From Candidatus Zixiibacteriota bacterium (GTDB lineage Bacteria > Zixibacteria > MSB-5A5 > WJJR01), in contig JACRMA010000029.1 in NCBI GenBank assembly GCA_016235085.1, positions 1 through 46,070 of the forward strand: 46,070 nt of DNA, given 5' to 3'. Below the pieces are notes generated by a model. It saw only the letters and a program-made list of their open reading frames with translations, did no database searches and was not told the DNA's origin. Of the stretch, positions 25,018 to 32,654 are shown piece after piece; the stretch's first letter is position 1, and the number at the start of each line of letters is the position of its first letter. The position numbers were made by a program, and so were the translations under genes.

Positions 25018-25220
25018 GGTGGGGCGCCTCTGTGTGGGTGCCCGCGTTGCGCACCGCGTGGTGCGCTATGTCGACGGGGAGCGCAAGGGGCTGAAAGCCC
25101 CTTGTCCGCGCATCGTGGTAATGAACCGGTGTTAGGGGCGCCCCTGTGTGGGCGCCCGGTGTAGTGTGGCGAATGGGCCGCGACGCACGGCCACGGGCGG
25201 CCACATAGGGCCGCCCCTAC
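25018..25220. repeat. Family B composite palindrome (second locus)
   Basis: B2-type elements occur at about 25018-25044 (degenerate) and 25131-25159, the B3 hairpin (AAGGGGCTGAAAGCCCCTTG) at about 25085-25109, and the inverted B1 element at 25194-25220. As at 17.7-18.1 kb, it fills the gap between two divergently transcribed genes. Confidence 0.88.
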
Positions 25221-25292
25221 CATTCTCCCGAGTGGCCGAGCGGAAATGGGAAATCGCTTGCCCGGCGGCGTGAGTCGCAGCTTTCTAAGGCC

Positions 25293-26111
25293 ATGGCATT
25301 CATGGCTGATCCCACCTCATGGCCGATTGTCTCCAAGGCCAAGGCGGCGCAGTGGCGGAAACTGCGGACACAGAAGGGGCGAAAGCAGTCGGGGCAACTG
25401 GTGATCGAAGGCGTGCGCCTGGTGAGCGAGGCGATACGGTCAGGATGCCAGGTTGAGGCGCTTCTGGCGATGAACAGTAAACATGGCCACGAGGCGGCGG
25501 GGCGGGTGCTGGCGTCGGTGCCATCGTGGACCGGGATCACGTATCGGGTTCCCGAGCGCGAATTTGGGCAGATGACAGATACCACACACAGCTCCGGTGT
25601 CGCGGCTGTCATCACATGGAGTCCACCAAGCTGGGAGTCGATCGGGGAAATTCGCGCCGAGCGGGTTCTCTTCTGTGATCGGGTGGCCGATCCTGGCAAT
25701 CTGGGAACGTTGATCCGGACCGCCGCGGGTATCGGGTTGGATGCGATCGTCACCGGTCCGGACAGTGTCGAAATCACCAACCCGAAGACGATGCGGGCTT
25801 CGGCGGGAGCGGTTTTCCGCGTCCCCGTGATCCGTGTGGAGAAAATCTCGGGTTACGTCCGCTGGGTACGCGAACGATCTCATGCCGTGTATCTCGCCGA
25901 TGTGCATCGCGGGGAGCAGGTTCCGGCGGAGGGAGTCCGCAAGCCGTGGACACTGGTTATTGGCGGAGAAGTCGGAATGATCGATCCGGCATGGTCCGAG
26001 GCCAAACCGCGCTATGTGACTCTCCCGATGAAACATGGCGTAGAGTCATTCAACGCGGCGATTGCCGGGGCGATCTTGATGGATCGCTTGTGCCGGACGC
26101 TGGCCGGATAA
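25293..26111 (+). CDS. SpoU/TrmH-family RNA 2'-O-methyltransferase
   Basis: The 272-residue SPOUT enzyme has the three knot motifs: motif 1 CDRVADPGNLGTLIRTAAG, motif 2 VIGGEVGMID, and motif 3 LPMKHGVESFNAAIAGAILM. The N-terminal ~90 residues (KLRTQKGRKQSGQLVIEGVR) form a substrate-binding domain like that of TsnR/RlmB-type rRNA methyltransferases. It methylates a ribose 2'-OH in rRNA or tRNA; the target is not evident. ATG 25293 or ATG 25302 may be used; AAGG upstream is better placed for the second. Confidence 0.92.
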   Translation: MAFMADPTSWPIVSKAKAAQWRKLRTQKGRKQSGQLVIEGVRLVSEAIRSGCQVEALLAMNSKHGHEAAGRVLASVPSWTGITYRVPEREFGQMTDTTHSSGVAAVITWSPPSWESIGEIRAERVLFCDRVADPGNLGTLIRTAAGIGLDAIVTGPDSVEITNPKTMRASAGAVFRVPVIRVEKISGYVRWVRERSHAVYLADVHRGEQVPAEGVRKPWTLVIGGEVGMIDPAWSEAKPRYVTLPMKHGVESFNAAIAGAILMDRLCRTLAG

Positions 26112-26167
26112 GCCAGCTTAGGTGGAACATGGTGGAATTCCATCCGTAGATGAGTTATTGAGGTTCT

Positions 26168-27313
26168 ATGCTGAGAATTCGGACAGGCCAGGACAGCGCA
26201 TGCCCGCAAGCGATTGAGAAGGTCACCCTAAGCCGGGCGGGCCGCCCGCTTCTTTTCCGCCTGGTCGTGGTGATTCTGGCGGCTGTTTCGCTGAGCCGGA
26301 TTTGCATGGCGGCAGCGGAGGATGACAAGATCAAACGGCTGGGAGGCGGGCGGTATCTGGTCTCGTCCGTTCAGGTGCTGGATGCCACCGGGATTTCGAC
26401 ATTACGGGTTGAGGGTCCGGGGAATCTGGCAGGACATGTCGTCGTCACCGCCGACGCGCGGGACTCGGTCCGGATTGAAACAAACCGGATCGTACGGGTG
26501 CAATCGGAGGAGATGGCCTCGCGTTTTCTGGAGGAGATCAAAGTCAACACCCGGCTGAATGAGAGTGGGGTTCTCAGTCTGGAGATCATCACCCCCAGAG
26601 CCGCTCCCTGGGAGGGGAGCGAATGGAGCGTGACCCTTGACCTGACGATCACGATTCCGCCCCGATGGGACTTCGAATCGGACGCGAAGTTCTTCGAATA
26701 CGATTTGCGCGGGCCGTTTCGCGATGTGATCATAATGACCCAGCACGGCCGCGCCAAGCTGCAAAACGTGTCGCGCAGAGTCGAGATTCACGGCGAGTAC
26801 ACCAGCATCGAACTGGCCGACATCAAGGGCGCTGTCGACGTGTCAACGACGTACGCGAAAGTGGACGTGCGGCGCGTGGTGTGCGATCCCGATCGGTCTG
26901 TTCAAGTGGAGAATTCCTACGGTCCCATCTCAGTGAGCGAGCTGGTGGGATCGGTTGTGGCGCAGACCGAGTATGCGCCGATCCGTCTGGACCGTGTCTC
27001 GCTGATCGGGCAGCCGACCCGAATCTCGGGTGAAAACGTGACGGTCGACGCCGACATCGCGGAGTTCGGCAGCGCCAAGCTGGATATCCATACCAGCCGC
27101 TCCCCAGTCAAGATCCAGGTTCCCACCAGCCTGTCGGCGCGACTGAATCTGTCGGTCGGATCGGGCGGGACCATTCGGACGCGCGGGCTGACGATCCAGA
27201 CTCACGAAGACCTCCTCGGCAACGGCCGACTCGAAGGCATCTGCGGCAAAGGCGCGGGTGTGATCGATATCGATGTCTCGGGCTCGTCGGTGATTGAGTT
27301 GCGGGGGAAGTAG
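26168..27313 (+). CDS. Secreted DUF4097-like beta-strand repeat protein
   Basis: The 381-residue product has a signal-anchor region at about residues 28-48 (LFRLVVVILAAVSLSRICMA). The rest is a repetitive beta-solenoid pattern: STLRVEGPGNLAGHVVVTAD, SIELADIKGAVDVSTTYAKV, VQVENSYGPISVSELVGSVV, IRLDRVSLIG, GVIDIDVSGSSVIELRGK. This alternating pattern is like DUF4097/DUF2807 putative adhesin domains, seen in envelope proteins often linked to stress or anti-sigma systems. No enzymatic motif is seen. GAGGT lies just before the ATG. The location is probably periplasmic or outer-membrane facing. Confidence 0.75.
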   Translation: MLRIRTGQDSACPQAIEKVTLSRAGRPLLFRLVVVILAAVSLSRICMAAAEDDKIKRLGGGRYLVSSVQVLDATGISTLRVEGPGNLAGHVVVTADARDSVRIETNRIVRVQSEEMASRFLEEIKVNTRLNESGVLSLEIITPRAAPWEGSEWSVTLDLTITIPPRWDFESDAKFFEYDLRGPFRDVIIMTQHGRAKLQNVSRRVEIHGEYTSIELADIKGAVDVSTTYAKVDVRRVVCDPDRSVQVENSYGPISVSELVGSVVAQTEYAPIRLDRVSLIGQPTRISGENVTVDADIAEFGSAKLDIHTSRSPVKIQVPTSLSARLNLSVGSGGTIRTRGLTIQTHEDLLGNGRLEGICGKGAGVIDIDVSGSSVIELRGK

Positions 27314-27721
27314 GGCGCGCCACTCCTATCGCACGGGCATCCGCAACTTACCTTCTGCAGTTTTACTCTGGCGCTTTGCCGGGAATTCTTGTTTCTCGAC
27401 TCTTGGGTTAGCTGGGTTCCGGCGTGGTTTGGCGCTTGTGAATGCCAGGGATGGTTGCAGGGGACAGGAGGTCCGGGAATGAGACGCACTGGAAATATGA
27501 AGAAGGCAGCCGCTCCGCAGGTGCGGCGCTGGTTTCCCGCTTTCGCGGGAATGACGTTTGGGAGAATGCTCTCGCTTGTAGCGCACTCGATAGCCGCTTT
27601 CGCGCGAGTGACGTTGTTGCGTTGGTGCGGGTGTATCGCGGGAATGACGATGGGGAGATTGCGCGCGTTTGTTCATCGTGGGAAGGCGGCATTTGGTCGA
27701 GGTGAGACAGGCCGGACAAGA
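27314..27721. other. Repeat-derived stretch upstream of the SppA fusion gene
   Basis: The frame of the next gene stays open here, but the content looks non-coding. It includes TTTCCCGCTTTCGCGGGAAT (27532-27551), which belongs to a widespread palindromic repeat. Degenerate versions of the same text follow near 27590-27615 (GCCGCTTTCGCGCGAGTGAC) and 27635-27655 (ATCGCGGGAATGACGATG). The family D hairpin starts at 27710. I see no separate gene. Confidence 0.6.
27532..27551. repeat. Palindromic repeat CCCGCTTTCGCGGG with degenerate downstream copies
   Basis: CCCGC/GCGGG stem around TTTC, followed by AATGACG. Similar but decayed text recurs about 60 and 100 bases later, suggesting old tandem insertions. 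Confidence 0.7.
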
Positions 27722-27731
27722 GTGTCCGGCC
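27710..27731. repeat. Dispersed palindrome, family D (copy 2)
   Basis: Perfect 9-bp stem GGCCGGACA/TGTCCGGCC, loop AGAG, followed by TACCGAT. Compared with 13819-13840 the third stem pair has changed from T-A to C-G on both arms. The proposed GTG start of the SppA fusion falls in this hairpin. Confidence 0.85.
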
Positions 27732-30172
27732 TACCGATATCCACTTCGAAAGCACTCGTTGCATCGGTCGTTGTGATCGTTTGGGGGGTGTTTTCTGCGC
27801 AGGTGGTGATGGCGGTCGAGCCGTTTCCGCGGGATCGGATGGTGTTTCCATTCGTTCCGGCCGCGGCGGTTCAGGGACCGGCATCGCTGCGGTTCAATCC
27901 GGCGGGATTGTCGCTCGATCAATCGCTGGGGGCGAACTACTACCACACGTTTTCGGACTCGTCACTCAATGGGAACGACGGGCTCTACATTTCGGTGAGG
28001 GGCGCCGGATTTGGTGTCGAATGGCTGGGGGCCGATTCGATGGCAAAGGGGAGATCGTACACGCTCGGCTTCTCCACCAGTCAGAATCAGATGTTCGGCA
28101 TAGGACTCTCTTATCAATGGCGATCATCGGACGACCCGGTGCAGAACAAGTCGCACTTCTGGACCTACGGTTTCACCTGGCGGCCGAGCGCTACGACATC
28201 TCTGGCGGCGGTCTTCGACAACTTCAATCGCATGAAGGTGCAGGGTGAGCGCTCACCCAAGGAGATCACCTACTCGGGGGCATTTCACTTTCTCGACAAC
28301 CGGCTGATGGCCGGCGGCGACTGGTATCAATTGACCACCCAGAGTGTGTGGGATGGGACCTGGCGTCTGGGTGTGTCGTATGCGGTCCGCCCTGGCCTGA
28401 CCCTCTTTGCCGATCTCGACAAACAGAAGAACTACTTTCTCGGTGCGCGCATGGACCTGACGAATTTCTCGATCGGGACGCATTCGCGGTTCGAGAACAA
28501 GGGCGGCTACCGTGGCGGTGTGGCGTATGTGGCCATTGGCGAGGCGCGTCGCAAGCCATTGGTGAGAGTGCCGCGTGAAGTGGTGCACCTGCGATTGTCC
28601 GGGCCGATTCCCGACCGCCAGCCGGCACGGCGGCTGTTTGGCAGTTCACCGCGCACTCTGTATGAGTGGATCAGCCTGCTCGACAAGTCGGCGACTGATC
28701 CCACGGTCAAGGCGGTGGTTCTGACGATCGACTCGCCGGGTTTGGGATGGGCACGGATTGCGGAAATGCGGCGGGCATTGGCGCGGGTGCGCGCCTGCGG
28801 CAAGACGACAGTCGCGTTTCTTCCGGGTGTGGCCAGCAATGGTGAATACTACCTGGCGACGGCGGCGGATCGCATTGTGGTGCCACCGGTTTCCACCACC
28901 AACGTCCTGGGATTGCGCGCCGAAGTGACGTTCGTGAAACGTCTGCTCGACAAAGTCGGCATCAAGGCCGACATGGAGCACAGTGGTGAATACAAGAATG
29001 CATCGGATCTGGTGACGCGGACCAGCATGTCCGAGGCGCACCGTCGCGCGTTGAACAGCCTTCTGGACGACATGGACTCGTGCTGGATTGCGGACATGGC
29101 GGAATCGCGGCGTGTAACCCCGGCACAGGTGCGCCAGTGGATCGAGCACGGGCCGTTTGTGTCGGAGGATGCGCGGAGCGCGGGACTGGTTGATGCCGTC
29201 GCGTACCCCGACCAGTTGGACAGTCTGGTGCGCAGCCAGGTTGGCGGGTACGATATGACGATTGGCGCGAATGCACTCGAAGGCCGGAGGTATCATTCCG
29301 AACGCTGGGGGCCTGCGCCGACGGTCGCCGTCGTTTGCGCCGAGGGGGTCATGGCCGAGGGCGAGGATCAGGAGAATCTCTTTGCGGGCCCCGTCATGGG
29401 CAGCCGGACCATCAGCCGGGCAATTGCATCGGCGCGGCGTGACCACCACGTGCGTGCTGTCGTGTTGCGCGTGAACTCCGGCGGAGGTTCGATGTTTGCC
29501 TCGGATGAAATCTGGCGGGAAGTGTCGCTGACGGTTGGCCGCAAGCCGATTGTCGTGTCGTTCGGCGATGAAGCGGCCTCGGGCGGGTACTATATGGCGT
29601 GCGCCGCAGACTCGATCTTTGCCATGCCCAACACGGTGACCGGATCGATCGGCGTGATTGTCGGGAAACTCGATTTGTCCGGGCTGTACGACAAGATCGG
29701 ATTCGACAAGGAAGTCGTCACGCGCGGGCGATTCGCCGACATTAACGGAAGCACACGGTCATATGACGATGAAGAGCGCACGGTGATGCGTGATGAAATG
29801 AATCGGGCCTACCAGCACTTTGTCGATGTCGTCGCGGCCGGCCGTCACATACCAGCCGATTCGGTCAATGCCATCGGCCAGGGACGGGTCTGGTCGGGGA
29901 GTGCCGCCAAGCGGCTGGGGCTGGTGGATCGGTATACTGATCTGGAAGGCGCCATCATGTCGGCGGCGCGTATGGCGGGTGTGAAGGCGGGTCAGGAAGT
30001 CCAGGTGAAGATGTTGCCCAAGCGGCAATGGAAGCTGTTCGAGCTGTCGTTGGGCACATTGGGTGGCATTCAGGCGTTGGGTGCCAGCCTGATTCCGGGG
30101 CTCGGTCTGGCCGGGCAGGGCTCTGACGACAGTCCTTCGTACTCGTTGCCATTCGCAATCACCGTCAAGTAA
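27722..30172 (+). CDS. sppA: Outer-membrane-barrel/SppA fusion (signal peptide peptidase, S49)
   Basis: About 816 residues from GTG 27722, the last start before the signal peptide (KALVASVVVIVWGVFSAQVVMA/VEPF); the start is provisional because it lies inside a repeat. Residues ~35-285 look like a PorV/UPF0164-type outer-membrane barrel (SLRFNPAGLSLDQSLGANYY, FGIGLSYQW, TYGFTWRPSATTSLAAVFD, LRLGVSYAVRPGLTLFADL-like strands). Residues ~290-800 are a tandem S49 protease of the SppA 67K type. The catalytic Lys is K425 in SGEYKNASD in the first S49 half. The nucleophile is S590 in NSGGGSMFASDEIW in the second half, where GSIGVIVGKLDLSGLYDKIG also lies. SppA degrades leftover signal peptides. The fusion places it in the periplasm or at the outer membrane. 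Confidence 0.88.
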   Translation: MSGLPISTSKALVASVVVIVWGVFSAQVVMAVEPFPRDRMVFPFVPAAAVQGPASLRFNPAGLSLDQSLGANYYHTFSDSSLNGNDGLYISVRGAGFGVEWLGADSMAKGRSYTLGFSTSQNQMFGIGLSYQWRSSDDPVQNKSHFWTYGFTWRPSATTSLAAVFDNFNRMKVQGERSPKEITYSGAFHFLDNRLMAGGDWYQLTTQSVWDGTWRLGVSYAVRPGLTLFADLDKQKNYFLGARMDLTNFSIGTHSRFENKGGYRGGVAYVAIGEARRKPLVRVPREVVHLRLSGPIPDRQPARRLFGSSPRTLYEWISLLDKSATDPTVKAVVLTIDSPGLGWARIAEMRRALARVRACGKTTVAFLPGVASNGEYYLATAADRIVVPPVSTTNVLGLRAEVTFVKRLLDKVGIKADMEHSGEYKNASDLVTRTSMSEAHRRALNSLLDDMDSCWIADMAESRRVTPAQVRQWIEHGPFVSEDARSAGLVDAVAYPDQLDSLVRSQVGGYDMTIGANALEGRRYHSERWGPAPTVAVVCAEGVMAEGEDQENLFAGPVMGSRTISRAIASARRDHHVRAVVLRVNSGGGSMFASDEIWREVSLTVGRKPIVVSFGDEAASGGYYMACAADSIFAMPNTVTGSIGVIVGKLDLSGLYDKIGFDKEVVTRGRFADINGSTRSYDDEERTVMRDEMNRAYQHFVDVVAAGRHIPADSVNAIGQGRVWSGSAAKRLGLVDRYTDLEGAIMSAARMAGVKAGQEVQVKMLPKRQWKLFELSLGTLGGIQALGASLIPGLGLAGQGSDDSPSYSLPFAITVK

Positions 30173-30284
30173 TTGACGACAGGCACGTCACCCCGAAGAT
30201 AGTGACTTCAACTCCTTGCATCGGCGTGATGGCGGGGGTATGTTTCGCGTTCCGCGCCCGGGGCGCGCGATCGAGAGGAGCGGT

Positions 30285-30761
30285 ATGAAAAATCCTGCCA
30301 TCATGACGGACACGCGGATCAGCAAGCTGACGCTTCACCTGGTGCCGGATCGGCCGGGGATTGCCGCCGATATCTTCGGGCGTCTTGGTGAAGCGGATTT
30401 GAATGTTTCTATTCTGACAGTGTCGGGCGGGGCGGTCGGGCGCTCCGACATTTCGTTTACGGTGGGCCGCGAGGACGTTGAGAGAACGGCGGCGCTTTTG
30501 GAAACGATGCGCACCGAGCTCGGCGCGGCGTCGATTTCGCGGCGTGACGACGTGGCGGCGATCAGCCTGATTGCCGAGCAGATGCATCGCACGCCCGGCG
30601 TCGCGGGGCGGATGTTCCGCACGCTATCGGCGGCGGGGATCAATATCGACATGATTTCGGCGACGTCGGCGGCGGTGACTTGCGTGATTGATGCGCGCTT
30701 CCTCGATGCGGCGATCGAATCGCTCCGGCAGGAATTTCAGATCGAGCTGGCGCGCCGTTAG
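30285..30761 (+). CDS. Stand-alone double-ACT-domain protein (aspartokinase-like regulatory part)
   Basis: GAGAGGAGCGGT directly before ATG 30285 fixes the start; 158 residues. Two ACT domains are present: residues ~13-80 (ISKLTLHLVPDRPGIAADIFGRL, LNVSILTVSGG) and ~88-155 (AAISLIAEQMHRTPGVAGRMFRTL, GINIDMISATSAAVTCVID). The second resembles the C-terminal effector domain of aspartate kinase, including GINIDMIS and CVID. The kinase domain is absent. It could be a free regulatory subunit, an amino-acid sensor or a relic. The neighbouring genes (SppA, EIIA) do not point to a biosynthetic operon. Confidence 0.85.
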   Translation: MKNPAIMTDTRISKLTLHLVPDRPGIAADIFGRLGEADLNVSILTVSGGAVGRSDISFTVGREDVERTAALLETMRTELGAASISRRDDVAAISLIAEQMHRTPGVAGRMFRTLSAAGINIDMISATSAAVTCVIDARFLDAAIESLRQEFQIELARR

Positions 30762-30841
30762 GCAGAGGACGTGGCACGAGGGGTGCGGGCAGGAGCGGTG
30801 ATGTTGCGACTCAGACGATTCGTCTATCACCGATCACGGCC

Positions 30842-31354
30842 ATGAATATCTCCCGGCTGCTTCGTACCGATCTCATCAAATTGCGGATGGAGACCACGGC
30901 CGGCTCCGAAGAGGATGCCGAGGACGGTGTCGAACGGACCGCGAAACAAAAGCGTGAAGACAAAGAGAAAGTCATAGAGGAGCTGGTCGAACTTCTGGAA
31001 CGCTCCGGCAAGACCGGCAATCACAACAAGCTTCTGACCGATTTCATCAATCGTGAGCGAAAAGCCACGACGGCCATTGGGCACGGCATCGCGATCCCGC
31101 ACATTCGGTCCTATCAGGCCAAAGAATTGCTCATCGGTGTGGCGCTCGCCGATCCCGGGTACGAGTTCGATGCCCCAGATGGCGAACTGGTGCGGATGTT
31201 TTTCGTGATGGCGGCACCACCGTACGACGACAACCTGTATTTGAAGCTCTTCAAGGGACTGGCCGAGCTCCTTCGGTTCGATTACTTCCGGGAACGGCTC
31301 CTGCAGGCGTCATCCGAATTCGACATCATTCGGGCATTCGAAGAGATGGAGTGA
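30842..31354 (+). CDS. EIIA-Ntr-like (PtsN-type) PTS phosphocarrier domain
   Basis: The 170-residue protein has an EIIA-type fold with the phosphorylatable His at H87 in IGHGIAIPHIRS, preceded by the conserved RERKATTAIG. IGVALADPGYEF, FFVMAAPPYDDNLYLKLFKGLAELL complete the fold. An acidic/basic charged insert (GSEEDAEDGVERTAKQKRED) at ~20-40 lengthens the N-terminus relative to usual PtsN. EIIA-Ntr proteins signal nitrogen/carbon/potassium state rather than transporting sugars. It lies just upstream of a histidine kinase and sigma54 activator, a functionally plausible link, although a promoter-like region separates them. No strong ribosome-binding site is seen. Confidence 0.85.
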   Translation: MNISRLLRTDLIKLRMETTAGSEEDAEDGVERTAKQKREDKEKVIEELVELLERSGKTGNHNKLLTDFINRERKATTAIGHGIAIPHIRSYQAKELLIGVALADPGYEFDAPDGELVRMFFVMAAPPYDDNLYLKLFKGLAELLRFDYFRERLLQASSEFDIIRAFEEME

Positions 31355-31496
31355 CGCGAAAGCGGCATGGAATAGCGATTGCTTTGGAGGAGGCGCCAAG
31401 GCGGTCGAAAGCTATGCCTTTGGGAGGCAATGAGTTGAGAATTGCTGCGGTGGTGGAAAAGCAACATGCATGATGTATTTGGAACAAAAATAGGTC

Positions 31497-31520
31497 ATAT
31501 AGGACATATAAATCCTATAT
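31497..31520. promoter_or_regulatory. AT-rich inverted repeat upstream of the histidine kinase
   Basis: ATATAGGA (31497-31504), 8-base spacer, TCCTATAT (31513-31520): a perfect 8-bp inverted repeat ending 9 bases before the kinase ATG. It overlaps a direct repeat (GGTCATATA GGACATATA) and a possible -10 (TATATT, 31516-31521) with only a weak -35. It is a good candidate operator, perhaps autoregulatory. Confidence 0.5.
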
Positions 31521-31529
31521 TCTCGTGAG

Positions 31530-32654
31530 ATGAGCAGCACTGTCCGATGGGTCATTCTTGGGGTGATGTTGGTCACCCTTTCGGTGGCGCATTTCCTCAC
31601 GCCACATGATGTTCTTTGGGTCCACGATTTCCTCTTCAAGGTGACGTACCTGCCTATTGTGCTCGCGGCGCTCTGGTTTGGATTGCGCGGGGGGCTGTAT
31701 CTCGGACTGACGACGTGCGCGATCTACGTGATTCACATTCAGACGCAGCTTGCCGGGCATCATCAGCACGCGCAAACCAGTTTGTTTCTTGAGTTGGTGC
31801 TGTACCTCTTGATTGGTGGAGTGGTTGGCTGGCTCTCGGACCAGCAACGAGCCGCACGTGACCGGCTGACTTCGGCGAATGCGCAATTGCAGCGTTCGCT
31901 CGAATCCTTGCGGGAGAAAACCGAAGCGCTGCTTGCCGCAGAGGAATCGCTGCGCCAGGCAGACCGCCAACGCGCGGCTGGGCAGATCGCTCTGGGACTC
32001 GCGCACGAAGTGCGCAATCCGTTGGGTGGAATTGTCGGCGCCGCCGAGATTTTGGCGAACCCGGACACCGATGCGACCGGGCGTGCGGAGTTTGCCGCGG
32101 TCCTGGCGCGTGAGGTGAAACGGCTCGACCGCGTGATCACGGACCTGTTGGATTTTGCCCGGCCCACCGCTACGGCGGCCGGTGTGTCGAATCTGCGGCA
32201 GGAATTGGATTTCGTCGAGAAGCTCACGACTGGGCCGCGGGGGAAGAAGAATGTCGCGTTCGACAACTCGCGTGTGCCGGCCGATCTCGTGGCGGCGATT
32301 CCCCCGGACGCATTCCGGCAGGTGGCACTCAACCTGACGCTCAACGCATTGAGTGCCGTCCCGTCGAATTCCGGCCGTATCGAATGGTGCGCCGCGGGAG
32401 ACGGCCGGATGATTGCGCTGGTGATTACTGACAATGGTCCCGGTGTGGATCCCAGTGTGGTTGATCGACTGTTCGAACCTTTTGTATCCACAACGCCCGA
32501 GGGAACCGGACTGGGGTTGGCGATTGTGGCGCGTCTGGTGGGCGACACCGGTGGGAAGATTCATCTCGACAACAGCGGAACGCCGGGTACGAAGTTCGTG
32601 GTGCAATTGCCGTCGGCTGTGGAGGATTACACAGGGCAGGGATTGAAGCCATGA
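31530..32654 (+). CDS. Membrane sensor histidine kinase, NtrB-like
   Basis: The 374-residue protein has about four TM helices in its first ~102 residues (VILGVMLVTLSVAHFL, YLPIVLAALWFG, LYLGLTTCAIYVIHI, LVLYLLIGGVVGWL) with almost no periplasmic loop. A coiled coil follows (DRLTSANAQLQRSLESLREK). The H box is GLAHEVRNPLGG with phospho-acceptor H159. The ATPase domain has the N box (LNLTLNAL), DNGPGVD and GTGLGLAIVARLVG. It phosphorylates the NtrC-type regulator encoded next, whose ATG overlaps its stop (ATGA). The compact TM sensor suggests detection of a membrane or intramembrane signal. Confidence 0.94.
   Translation: MSSTVRWVILGVMLVTLSVAHFLTPHDVLWVHDFLFKVTYLPIVLAALWFGLRGGLYLGLTTCAIYVIHIQTQLAGHHQHAQTSLFLELVLYLLIGGVVGWLSDQQRAARDRLTSANAQLQRSLESLREKTEALLAAEESLRQADRQRAAGQIALGLAHEVRNPLGGIVGAAEILANPDTDATGRAEFAAVLAREVKRLDRVITDLLDFARPTATAAGVSNLRQELDFVEKLTTGPRGKKNVAFDNSRVPADLVAAIPPDAFRQVALNLTLNALSAVPSNSGRIEWCAAGDGRMIALVITDNGPGVDPSVVDRLFEPFVSTTPEGTGLGLAIVARLVGDTGGKIHLDNSGTPGTKFVVQLPSAVEDYTGQGLKP

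Noticed and set aside
23559-25223. Extended MATE start at 25223
   Set aside because: The additional ~90 residues are translated family B repeats; conserved MATE sequence begins at 24950.
25226-25290. tRNA-Ser-like text (GAGTGGCCGAGCGG)
   Set aside because: Only the D-arm-like segment matches; I found no T-arm or complementary acceptor stem.
31441-31500. Sigma54 promoter upstream of the histidine kinase
   Set aside because: The nearest GG...GC pair (in GGTGGAAAAGCAACATGC) has the wrong spacing, and the rest of the consensus is absent.
28646-32606. Long minus-strand open frames opposite the SppA fusion (28646-29449) and the histidine kinase (31515-32606)
   Set aside because: Both are antisense to well-conserved proteins and show composition typical of shadow frames.
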